Origin: CAZHAM01 sp964530415
Lineage (GTDB): Bacteria > Patescibacteriota > WWE3 > UBA101185 > UBA10185
Length of the DNA stretch: 20,859 nt
Assembly (NCBI GenBank): GCA_964530415.1
Contig: CAZHAM010000010.1
Location: 1-20,859, forward strand
Reading direction: 5' to 3'
Part shown: in pieces, positions 8,001 through 15,731 of the stretch
How the letters are laid out: the number at the start of each line of letters is the position of its first letter
Numbering within the stretch: position 1 is the stretch's first letter
Program-made: the position numbers and the translations under genes
The notes under the pieces: model-generated
What the model saw: the letters and a program-made list of their open reading frames with translations, nothing else
Database searches by the model: none
What the model was told of the DNA's origin: nothing

Positions 8001-11000
8001 ATGTACTTAGAATTAGCCATAATCGCTTTAATACTCGTTTTATCATTTATACTGCTTATTAAAAACTTTGATCTAGCAATTTATATTTTACTTGCTTTGT
8101 CGGTTTTACTGCACAAAGAACTATTCAGTTTTTATAAGTGGGATCTTTTGCCCGTTCGCGCATTTATGTTGGCGTTGGTATGCTACGGAGTTGCGCGGGC
8201 GTACATTTGGCTCATGAAAAATAGAAACACAGGGTTAGTAAAAGAACAATTGAAAAACTTTTTCAAAGATCCCTTCATTTTAATATTAATAGCAACATGG
8301 GCAATAAATGGACTTTCGTTATTTTTCAGCACAAACCTTTATTCCAGTTTAGTGTTATTTGGCTTTTTCACATCCATAGTATTTTTGGGAATACTTATAT
8401 ACCTAAACTTTCGCAACTCACCAGAAAAAACTGAAAAATACATCAAATTTTATATTTATGTTGCCCTTGCTTCATGTTTGTTCGGCTATTTTCAATTTTT
8501 TTATTACGATATGACCGGAGTAATAATTGGTTCTTTATGGAATATTCCAGGCAATCTTTCCAGAGTCGGCGCGTTTTTTTGGGACGTAAATCACTTTGGC
8601 GCGCTTTTGTCCGCATTATTGCCAATTTTGGGCGTATTGATTTTAACTTCAAAAACTTGGTCCGCCCGAATATTTAACTCACTCGCGTTTTTATTGATGT
8701 TGGGAATTTTATTTTTAACAAGCTCTAGAACTGCATGGATGATTGCTTTTTTCGCCCTCTTAACCTTTGTTTCGATTTTACTAATACGCAAACTGGGCAT
8801 AAAAGCGATAGGACTAGTGTTTGTTGTTTTGATGATTATCGCAATTCCCCTAACAATCGAATACAGCGATAGAGCCAGTCCTTTTAGAGCACGGATAAAA
8901 CACTTTTTTCATTATCGAATGGATTCCTTCGATTCCCATTTTATGCTTCTCACGGGCGCTTTTCAGGTTTACACAGAATATCCGATACTCGGTGGAGGTT
9001 ACGGCAGTTTCTTTGAACATTTCAGTAAAACACCGATCGCGCCCGTTTACTTTGGAAGAGACCCGGCCGCGTTAAGCACAAGAGTTCCGGCTCATACAAT
9101 TTGGGGGCAAACTGCCGCTGAAACAGGCTCCGCCGGATTATCAATTTTGGTTTTGTTTATCAGCTTAATATTTTTCACGCTTTTATATGGGGCTATAACG
9201 TTTAAAGATACCAAAAAGTTTTTGATGATGTCTGCTATGGTGTCAGTAATCGTGGGTTGGATGATTGCGGGCATTTTTTATTCCTACAACTCTGAGTTTT
9301 TCTACATTATTCTATTTCTGTTTTTTACATACGGAGTCGCAAACTTTGAAGGGGGCTATAATCCGGCTTTGATACTAGAGAGATTTGTCAAACCAAAGAG
9401 AACAGTTTTATTTATCACTATCGTTTTGGCCGGAGTTTTAATTTTCGCAAATTTGGGGAAAAATCATTTAATACCTTGGGATGAGGCAATATATGCAAAA
9501 ATCGCAAAGAACATGGTAGTAAACAACAACGTGATTGATATGAATTGGAAACCAAACTTAATTTGGTACGAAAAACCGCCTCTTTATATGTGGGAAATGG
9601 CCTTTTTAATGAAGTATATGGGATTTAACAGTTTGGCAGCTCGTTTACCCTCGGCAATAGCGGGATTTTTAGGCGTGATAGCGGTATTTTTATTTGCATC
9701 TAAGTTTTTAAACAAAACTGTCGGCTTTTTCTCGGCATTTATTTTGCTGACCTCAGTTCACTACTTGTACTATTCACGCGCATCGATGCTTGATGTTACA
9801 GCAACGTTATTTATGTCACTTTCACTGTATTTTTATTATATTGCGAAAAAAGAATTGGGATATTCTAAATGGATAATTAGCGGAGTATTTTTGGGTTTTG
9901 GTGTAATGACAAAAGGTGTCGTTGGGCTTCTTCCATTTGTTGTTATGGGTTTTTACGAAATATATTTATTAATCACAAAACAGCAAAAAATTACGTCAAA
10001 GCTGGTTTTAAATTGGGCTGCACTAGTATTGATTTCGTCGGCAGTATTTTTTCCGTGGCACATTGAAATGTATAAAAGACACGGAAGTACATTTTTGGCA
10101 AATTATGTGGGTTATCACGTTTGGGACAGAGCTACGGTTGCGATAGAGGATAAGGGAAACCCGGCACATTGGTATCTAATTGTTTTAAAAGTGAGTATGA
10201 GAATATGGTCGATTGTATTACTTTTGGGAATTCCTTTGCTTTTATCTCAATTTATCAAGAGTGTGAAAAACAAGGAAATTCATAAAAGCAATCTAATTGT
10301 ATTTTTAACGATATGGTCGATATTAATTTTAATATTTTTTTCGATCGCTAAATCAAAACTTGTGTGGTACATTCTGCCCATTTATCCGGCATTATCGATA
10401 ATTGCTGCAATCACTTTAGACCATTTATATCTATATTTTGTCCGAAGATTTAAAAAACTGGACAATCTGGGATTTAAATTTTTAGCAATTTATTTTGCAG
10501 TTGTTTTTATGCTGACATACTTAGTTATCAATCGTGAGCTAGTTTACACTTCTGATCTGACGGGTTCACAATCCAGACTGATTAAATTAAAAGACGAGAG
10601 ATTTAAAGTCGACGAGATGTTTTATATTGACAGAGTCGAGCTGCCTCTTGCGTTATTCTACACAGACGGGCCTTTTGAAATAATAGACTTTAGACCTGAT
10701 TTGGGTGACAGAGTTCCGGAAGTTTCATACGATCAAAGACTTATCCTGTTAACTAAAAAAGGCAGGTTTTCTACCACTGTTGAAAACAAAGTGTATGAAC
10801 CCAAAGTTGTACAAGAAGACGGGGATTGGATACTTTGGTATTTTGACTCTGAAAAAGAGGAGGACCAAGATCGTTTAAATAAAGCGAGAGAGGACATTAA
10901 TTCGATTCTTTTTTTAGCAAACAACACATACGGGGGAATCAGTTTCGCACCAGATACGCTAAGAGAAGAATACTTTTCACTTTTAAGAAGTCAGGAAACT

Positions 11001-11036
11001 TTAATCAAAAAGATTAATAGCTCTACTTCCTTTTAA
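8001..11036 (+). CDS. O-antigen ligase/polymerase (Wzy/WaaL-like) fused to ArnT/PMT-like GT-C glycosyltransferase
   Basis: The 1011-residue protein reads through without a stop and looks like two complete membrane enzymes. Residues 1 to about 465 resemble the Wzy_C/O-antigen ligase family: about 12 hydrophobic segments, an SSRTAWM motif near residue 240, a GGGYGSFF loop near residue 328, and HTIWGQTAAETG starting at His365. Residues of about 468-850 are ArnT/PMT-like: a new first helix, the acidic PWDE motif in the first external loop (Asp494-Glu495), EKPPLYMWE (Lys525-Pro527), SRASMLD near residue 595, and MTKG at 636-639. A soluble tail of about 160 residues follows. Each half is about full length for its family. 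The ligase half would polymerise or transfer the glycan and the ArnT half would add a sugar from a polyprenyl-phosphate donor, both on the outer face. It is the last gene of the 4500 operon and overlaps the flippase gene tail-to-tail by 14 bases. Confidence 0.85.
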   Translation: MYLELAIIALILVLSFILLIKNFDLAIYILLALSVLLHKELFSFYKWDLLPVRAFMLALVCYGVARAYIWLMKNRNTGLVKEQLKNFFKDPFILILIATWAINGLSLFFSTNLYSSLVLFGFFTSIVFLGILIYLNFRNSPEKTEKYIKFYIYVALASCLFGYFQFFYYDMTGVIIGSLWNIPGNLSRVGAFFWDVNHFGALLSALLPILGVLILTSKTWSARIFNSLAFLLMLGILFLTSSRTAWMIAFFALLTFVSILLIRKLGIKAIGLVFVVLMIIAIPLTIEYSDRASPFRARIKHFFHYRMDSFDSHFMLLTGAFQVYTEYPILGGGYGSFFEHFSKTPIAPVYFGRDPAALSTRVPAHTIWGQTAAETGSAGLSILVLFISLIFFTLLYGAITFKDTKKFLMMSAMVSVIVGWMIAGIFYSYNSEFFYIILFLFFTYGVANFEGGYNPALILERFVKPKRTVLFITIVLAGVLIFANLGKNHLIPWDEAIYAKIAKNMVVNNNVIDMNWKPNLIWYEKPPLYMWEMAFLMKYMGFNSLAARLPSAIAGFLGVIAVFLFASKFLNKTVGFFSAFILLTSVHYLYYSRASMLDVTATLFMSLSLYFYYIAKKELGYSKWIISGVFLGFGVMTKGVVGLLPFVVMGFYEIYLLITKQQKITSKLVLNWAALVLISSAVFFPWHIEMYKRHGSTFLANYVGYHVWDRATVAIEDKGNPAHWYLIVLKVSMRIWSIVLLLGIPLLLSQFIKSVKNKEIHKSNLIVFLTIWSILILIFFSIAKSKLVWYILPIYPALSIIAAITLDHLYLYFVRRFKKLDNLGFKFLAIYFAVVFMLTYLVINRELVYTSDLTGSQSRLIKLKDERFKVDEMFYIDRVELPLALFYTDGPFEIIDFRPDLGDRVPEVSYDQRLILLTKKGRFSTTVENKVYEPKVVQEDGDWILWYFDSEKEEDQDRLNKAREDINSILFLANNTYGGISFAPDTLREEYFSLLRSQETLIKKINSSTSF

Positions 11037-12219
11037 TAAACACGACCGTTAATATTACAGCTAAAACAGCCGAGATTAAATTTGCTACCGCTAACCCGTA
11101 AATATCGTAGAACTTGATCAAGATAACCGATGCAATTAAAAATACAATAAGTTTCGCAACGTTGATGTATAAAATCAGTTTAGTTTTATTCTCAACAAAA
11201 AAGTAATTCTCGATAAAAGTGTGGATTGACGTAAAAGCGCTCGCAAATAACAAAATATCTAAAAGTGGTAAAGAATCGTTAAACTTAGCTCCGAAAAAGA
11301 AATTTATAAATAATTTGCCAAAAAATGATGCTGCAAAAGCCAGTAACAATATTCCAAACGAAATGATAACCGTTTCCTTAAAATCATATGCATCTCTGGA
11401 CTTTTTAATTTGGGCATTTTTGGGTAAAAGCACAGTAAAAATTGAAAAGGACAAAAGCGAAAAAATTGAGGACATCTTGTTTGCTATTGAAAAAATCCCG
11501 ACATCCGTAAAACCTCTAGCTAATTTTGCTATTCCGTTATTAATAGACGGGAACCATTCGTATATAGTTTGAGATAAGCCAGCTGAAAGTGACTCTTTTA
11601 TATTTGTAAAAAAACCTGAAAAATCGATTTTTGCTTTTAAAACGCTTTTAGGCAACCAAAATGCCAAAACTAATCCGCTCAGCATAGACAATGAAAAAAC
11701 GGCAAATGCTTGATTTAAATCTGGAGTAAAGTTATTTGTAAATATTAGGACAGCAAAAACTCCTTTTAAAAGTGCCGGAATGCTGTTTAGAAGAATCACG
11801 TTTATAAAACTCTCCTCTTTTTGAAAAAACGCATAAAAAGTGAAATTAATTAAATAACCAATCAAACCTAAAATAAATATGAGTAGAATCTGTGGTGAAA
11901 GAATGTGAAAAAACCAGAGTAAAAACGCAGAAATGGGGATAGTTGCAATAAAAAGTATCAGCCTCGTCCCTAAAAATTTTTCACTTTGACTCAAACCTTT
12001 TGAGTTTTCAGTTAATGACTTTGTTACATAAATAGAGTTTGTTCCAAAATCCATGAGTCTCGAAATCGATATCAATAAACCTGCTAAAAGAGCATATTTA
12101 CCAAAATCTTCGAGAGAAAGAGTTTTAGCAATAACGGATAAATAGGCAAACCCAATAACCGCGTTTATCAAGTTTCCCATACCAACAGCTGCGATTTTGA
12201 CAAAAGTTTTACTTATCAC
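11023..12219 (-). CDS. Wzx-type polysaccharide flippase (MOP superfamily)
   Basis: The 398-residue protein has about 12 membrane helices throughout and the N-terminal LEDFGKYALL motif (about residues 36-45) typical of RfbX/Wzx oligosaccharide flippases. It should move the undecaprenyl-diphosphate-linked repeat unit from the inner to the outer leaflet, feeding the Wzy half of the neighbouring fusion. It is slightly shorter than many Wzx proteins. The start is GTG at 12219-12217: a TAAAAT box ends 6 bases upstream, matching the leaderless layout of other transcripts here, and no Shine-Dalgarno is present. Its stop lies inside the end of the fusion gene on the other strand. No terminator separates the two. 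Confidence 0.85.
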   Translation of the reverse strand: MISKTFVKIAAVGMGNLINAVIGFAYLSVIAKTLSLEDFGKYALLAGLLISISRLMDFGTNSIYVTKSLTENSKGLSQSEKFLGTRLILFIATIPISAFLLWFFHILSPQILLIFILGLIGYLINFTFYAFFQKEESFINVILLNSIPALLKGVFAVLIFTNNFTPDLNQAFAVFSLSMLSGLVLAFWLPKSVLKAKIDFSGFFTNIKESLSAGLSQTIYEWFPSINNGIAKLARGFTDVGIFSIANKMSSIFSLLSFSIFTVLLPKNAQIKKSRDAYDFKETVIISFGILLLAFAASFFGKLFINFFFGAKFNDSLPLLDILLFASAFTSIHTFIENYFFVENKTKLILYINVAKLIVFLIASVILIKFYDIYGLAVANLISAVLAVILTVVFIKRK

Positions 12220-12225
12220 GTTATG

Positions 12226-12234
12226 ATTTTACCA
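12226..12234 (-). promoter_or_regulatory. Extended -10 promoter for the flippase gene (leaderless)
   Basis: On the minus strand TGG precedes TAAAAT (12231-12226), giving an extended -10. Exactly 6 bases separate it from the GTG start at 12219, so the predicted transcript begins at the start codon. The -35 is weak. Confidence 0.5.
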
Positions 12235-12243
12235 ATAATTGCT

Positions 12244-12271
12244 TTGGATAAGTATGAGAATGTAGGATAAT
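12244..12271 (+). promoter_or_regulatory. Promoter for the GT4 gene at 12278 (leaderless)
   Basis: A weak -35 TTGGAT (12244-12249), a 16-base spacer and a -10 GATAAT (12266-12271) precede the ATG at 12278 by 6 bases. This favours 12278 over the in-frame GTG at 12272. It shares the 58-base divergent gap with the flippase promoter. Confidence 0.5.
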
Positions 12272-12277
12272 GTGAAT

Positions 12278-13432
12278 ATGGAAATGCAAAAAACTATAGG
12301 TATTGATGCTAGGTTTTTAGGAGACGCTGGACCGGGCAGATACGTTAAAAATATTGTTGAGAATCTTGAAAATTTGGATACTAAAAATAACTATGTGATT
12401 TTCTTACGCGAAAAAGGTTTTGACAGCTATCAACCACATAATCTTAATTTTAAAAAAGTTTTGGCAGATTACCACTGGTATACATTTGAGGAACAGCTCG
12501 GGTATTTACGTGTTTTGCTAGAAGAAAAACTTGATTTGTACTACGTACCGCACTTTAATATCCCTGTTTTATATCCTAAAAAACTTGTAACCGCGATCCC
12601 GGATTTGATTATGCACACTTACAGTACGGAACGTGGCACAACGCTTCCCAAACTTTATTTCAAATTTAAAAAAATTGTATACCGAATGGTTGTTTTGTGG
12701 GCGGTTATAAGATCCAAAAGAGTAATCGTCCCTTCAAACGATGTGATGTCTGATTTTAAAAAGCTACTCCCGTTTGTTAATGAAAAAAAATATGTTCTGG
12801 CTTATGAGGGAGTTGATCCCGTTTTATTAAGCAACGATTCAAACGAAGATGTATTAACTAAATTGAATATTCAAAAACCTTACATTTTATTTATCAGCAG
12901 TATGTATGAGCACAAAAACGTAACCCGATTATTAACCGCGTTCAAAATCTTAAAAGAAAAATACGGTTATGCTGGTCAACTTGTTTTAGTAGGAAAAAAG
13001 GATAATTTTTCTAAAAGTTATAGTGAGCTATCGCAAAAATTAGGTCTGAGTGATTCCGTTAAATTTCCCGGACTTGATAATTATGTTACCGACTCAGAAA
13101 CTTTGTATTTAAGAAAAAACGCAGACATGTACGTCTTCCCTTCTTTAAAAGAAGGATTTAGTTTGACTCCGCTGGAAGCGCAGTCTTTGGGTTTGGTTTG
13201 CGCTATTTCTGATATTCCTTGCCACAGGGAGATTTACGAAGACTCGGTTTTGTATTTTGATCCTTATGACGAGGAGCATATGGCTTTAAAAATTGAAACA
13301 CTTTTAAAAAGTCCGAGGTTAAAGGATGAGCTTATACAACGAGGTTTTGAGCAGGTAAAAAAATACAGTTGGGTTTCTACAGCCGAAATAACTTTTGATG
13401 TAATTAAAGAAGCATTGGGTCAAAATTCCTAG
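12278..13432 (+). CDS. GT4 family glycosyltransferase (mannosyltransferase-like)
   Basis: The 384-residue GT-B protein begins IGIDARFLGDAGPGRYV, a glycine-containing N-terminal loop common in GT4 enzymes of O-antigen clusters. The donor domain starts with FISSMYEHKN near residue 207, and the Glu-X7-Glu pair is Glu292 and Glu300 (EGFSLTPLE). The ATG at 12278 is chosen because a -10 box ends 6 bases before it; the GTG two codons earlier would lie upstream of the predicted transcript start. It stands alone on its strand, divergent from the flippase gene and convergent with the next GT4 gene, with which it shares the 4-base palindrome CTAG carrying both stop codons. The sugar specificity is unknown. 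Confidence 0.87.
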   Translation: MEMQKTIGIDARFLGDAGPGRYVKNIVENLENLDTKNNYVIFLREKGFDSYQPHNLNFKKVLADYHWYTFEEQLGYLRVLLEEKLDLYYVPHFNIPVLYPKKLVTAIPDLIMHTYSTERGTTLPKLYFKFKKIVYRMVVLWAVIRSKRVIVPSNDVMSDFKKLLPFVNEKKYVLAYEGVDPVLLSNDSNEDVLTKLNIQKPYILFISSMYEHKNVTRLLTAFKILKEKYGYAGQLVLVGKKDNFSKSYSELSQKLGLSDSVKFPGLDNYVTDSETLYLRKNADMYVFPSLKEGFSLTPLEAQSLGLVCAISDIPCHREIYEDSVLYFDPYDEEHMALKIETLLKSPRLKDELIQRGFEQVKKYSWVSTAEITFDVIKEALGQNS

Positions 13433-14529
13433 CTCTTAGCAAAAATCGCCAGTATTTGTTTCGCACATTTATCCCAGCTAAATAAATTAGCCCTTGCTAA
13501 AAGTTTTGATTTTTCAATCGGTTCTTTTAAACCGCGGATTATATTGTCTGACATTTCTTGTAAAGTAAACGGGTCTGAATAGTAAGCGCTATCTGAAGCA
13601 ACTTCTCTATGCGCAGGAATATTTGAAATTACAGGTGTAACTCCGGAAGCCATTGCTTCAAGCACAGTTAATCCAAAACCCTCTTCAAATGAAAAATTTA
13701 CATATAAGTTAGAATTCCGTACTAGCGCGGGCAATTCATTATCCGGTACTCGCCCTGCAAAAATTACCGAACTATCAATTCCGTATTTACCTGGCGCTTC
13801 CATAGATTCTGTAAAATTCCATCCTTTTCGGCCGACGATCACAAGTTTAAGATTCGCATACTCTTGATTTTCTTTGATAACTTTTGCAAATGCTTTTACA
13901 AGCCCGGGAATATTTTTTCTCGGTTGAATTGTTGAAACAAATATCAGGTAATCATTTGTAATTTCGTATTTGGTTAAGATCTCTCCGTCTGACGGCGATG
14001 CGTTTTCTAAAAAGTTATCGTTTAAACCTTCGTATACGACTTCAATTTTTTCTGAATTTACAAAAAGCCAGTTTTTTTCGAGAATAGAATTTTTGGTTGC
14101 ATATGAAGGAACTATAATCTTTTTTGAGGTCGCACAAACCCACCACAAAATAAATGGGTGGATTAACTGCTTAAAAAACGGCGTTTTATAGTTTTTATTT
14201 GATAAATACTCCAAGCCGTGGATCATAATATAGAACTTTGTTCTGGGGCTGAAAATTTGTGCCAGTACGGGAAATGTGTGAATAGGCGAAAAGAACACAT
14301 CTACGGGATTATTAATAAGTTCCAAAGCTAACGAAATTTGCGTCCACGACAACTTTTTTTTAATAAACTTGGTGTTATCAGCTAAGTTTTGTTTATGTTC
14401 GGTATAAATTATTACCTCGTTACCGCCAGATTGCTTAATAATTGCTTTATAGAGGTTAAAAGTATACTTTTCGGGTCCGGCAGCGTTTTCCTGTGAGGTT
14501 AGATTTTGCCCATTAAGTCCGATTTTCAT
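13429..14529 (-). CDS. GT4 family glycosyltransferase
   Basis: The product has 366 residues if started at the ATG at 14529. The N-terminal MKIGLNGQNL strand and glycine-containing AAGPEKYTF loop, the FVSTIQPRKN element opening the donor domain near residue 202, and the Glu-X7-Glu pair at Glu283 and Glu291 (EGFGLTVLE) identify a retaining GT4 enzyme. An in-frame ATG exists 15 bases upstream at 14544, but a perfect TATAAT lies between the two ATGs and ends 6 bases before 14529, so the downstream start is preferred. It is similar in layout to the neighbouring GT4 at 12278 and points towards it. Both probably act on the same lipid-linked oligosaccharide. Confidence 0.87.
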   Translation of the reverse strand: MKIGLNGQNLTSQENAAGPEKYTFNLYKAIIKQSGGNEVIIYTEHKQNLADNTKFIKKKLSWTQISLALELINNPVDVFFSPIHTFPVLAQIFSPRTKFYIMIHGLEYLSNKNYKTPFFKQLIHPFILWWVCATSKKIIVPSYATKNSILEKNWLFVNSEKIEVVYEGLNDNFLENASPSDGEILTKYEITNDYLIFVSTIQPRKNIPGLVKAFAKVIKENQEYANLKLVIVGRKGWNFTESMEAPGKYGIDSSVIFAGRVPDNELPALVRNSNLYVNFSFEEGFGLTVLEAMASGVTPVISNIPAHREVASDSAYYSDPFTLQEMSDNIIRGLKEPIEKSKLLARANLFSWDKCAKQILAIFAKS

Positions 14530-14535
14530 TTCTAC

Positions 14536-14541
14536 ATTATA
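14536..14541 (-). promoter_or_regulatory. -10 box of the minus-strand GT4 gene (leaderless)
   Basis: A perfect TATAAT on the minus strand ends 6 bases before the ATG at 14529. The likely -35 region overlaps the -10 box of the opposing promoter at 14557-14562. Confidence 0.55.
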
Positions 14542-14556
14542 CATTTAATAGTGATG

Positions 14557-14562
14557 TACAAT
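14557..14562 (+). promoter_or_regulatory. -10 box of the GT4 gene at 14571 (leaderless or very short leader)
   Basis: TACAAT ends 8 bases before the ATG at 14571. No Shine-Dalgarno is present. Its upstream half-site region overlaps the minus-strand TATAAT, so the two promoters should interfere. Confidence 0.45.
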
Positions 14563-14570
14563 CAGTATAT

Positions 14571-15677
14571 ATGAAGATAGCGATAGTATGCGACGATTTA
14601 ATTCAAAACGGGGGTCAGGAGCGGTTGATTTTGGGGGTTTTAGAAATGTGGCCCGATGCGCCAATATGCGCGTCGGTAATTTCAAAAGAGTGGCAAAAAA
14701 GACTCAAAGAAATGAAAAGAACCTATTTCACATCATTTCTGCAAAAATTCCCGTTTATAGAAAAAATTAACAGATATTACTCGCCGTTTTTGTTACATAT
14801 TTTGGCATTTGAGTCGTTTAACTTCGATAAGTTTGATGTAGTTTTATCAATTTCTTCAAGATACGCGCATTTTGTGATTACAAAACCTGAGACCAGGCAC
14901 ATTTGCTATATGAACACACCGGGGCGTATGTTTTGGGAGCAAGCGGACTATTTTGCTAAAGAGACTTACGGAAAACTTAGGCCATTAAAAATTTTGGCGA
15001 TCCCCTTTTTATCGCCTTTTCTAAGTTTAATAAGACAATTAGATTATGCCGCTTCGCATAGGGTAGATTACTTTATAGCCAATTCTAAAACAGCGCAGTC
15101 AAGAATTAATAAATATTATGGAAGGGATTCTGTAGTAATAAACCCATTTATTGATACGAACAAGTTTAAAAATATCAAATCGGTTTATGGTGAGTTCTAT
15201 TTGGTGATTACCCGTTTAGTATCGTGGAAAAGAGTAGATATCGCGGTCGAAGCTTGCGAACAACTGGGTTTCGATCTGCACGTTATCGGAGATGGCCCCG
15301 ATTTAGAACGATTAAAAAAGATTTCAAACGGAAAAACCAGGTTTTTAGGATACGCCGACGACTCTTCTAAACTAATTGAGCTGAGCGGGTGCAAAGCTCT
15401 AATAAATACACAAAAAGAGGATTTTGGGGTAGTTCCACTTGAGGCGATGGTGTGTGGGAAACCGGTTATAGCTTACGGCAAGGGAGGGGTTTTAGAAACA
15501 GTTGTTCCCGGAGTTACCGGTGAGTTTATAAAGAAACAAACTTCAGAAGCATTGTCAGAATTGTTAAAAGACTTTAGTCCGAGCAAATATCGAAAAGAAG
15601 AATGTGTAAAGCAGGCGTTAAAATTTGAAAAAAGAAATTTCGAAGCTTCGTTAAAAGAGTTTGTTGAATTGGCGTAG
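14571..15677 (+). CDS. GT4 glycosyltransferase (WbaZ-like)
   Basis: The 368-residue protein starts MKIAIVCDDLIQNGGQERL, with the GGQER loop. It carries the ICYMNTPGRMFWEQ segment near residues 107-120 that is characteristic of WbaZ-type glycosyltransferases of O-antigen clusters. The donor domain has VITRLVSWKRVD near residue 212 and the Glu-X7-Glu pair at Glu283 and Glu291 (EDFGVVPLE). It starts at an ATG just downstream of a TACAAT box and has no Shine-Dalgarno. A 54-base gap with a second promoter-like element separates it from the phosphoglycosyl transferase gene on the same strand. It probably adds an early sugar of the repeat unit, by analogy with WbaZ. Confidence 0.88.
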   Translation: MKIAIVCDDLIQNGGQERLILGVLEMWPDAPICASVISKEWQKRLKEMKRTYFTSFLQKFPFIEKINRYYSPFLLHILAFESFNFDKFDVVLSISSRYAHFVITKPETRHICYMNTPGRMFWEQADYFAKETYGKLRPLKILAIPFLSPFLSLIRQLDYAASHRVDYFIANSKTAQSRINKYYGRDSVVINPFIDTNKFKNIKSVYGEFYLVITRLVSWKRVDIAVEACEQLGFDLHVIGDGPDLERLKKISNGKTRFLGYADDSSKLIELSGCKALINTQKEDFGVVPLEAMVCGKPVIAYGKGGVLETVVPGVTGEFIKKQTSEALSELLKDFSPSKYRKEECVKQALKFEKRNFEASLKEFVELA

Positions 15678-15698
15678 TTTATTTAAGCTTAGGAAAAG

Positions 15699-15707
15699 TG
15701 ATAGAAT
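15699..15707 (+). promoter_or_regulatory. Extended -10 promoter for the phosphoglycosyl transferase/DUF4012 pair
   Basis: TGA followed by TAGAAT (15702-15707) forms an extended -10 in the gap before 15732. Unlike the other promoters here, it would leave a leader of about 18 bases before the ATG, without a Shine-Dalgarno. Confidence 0.4.
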
Positions 15708-15731
15708 AAACTTTGAGCCCGCTTGTTATAT

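Noticed and set aside
2652..8003. Shared AGCCTATG at the starts 2655 and 8001 as a translation signal
   Set aside because: Only two cases of a short string were found, and other operon-internal starts lack it; chance is the simpler explanation.
11219..11572. A 117-codon plus-strand frame inside the flippase gene
   Set aside because: It is a Lys/Asn/Ile-rich shadow of a minus-strand membrane protein, with no promoter or Shine-Dalgarno.
14530..14544. Start of the minus-strand GT4 at the upstream ATG (14544)
   Set aside because: That ATG directly precedes and overlaps the TATAAT context, so it would lie upstream of the predicted transcript start. MKIGL at 14529 is the usual GT4 N-terminus.
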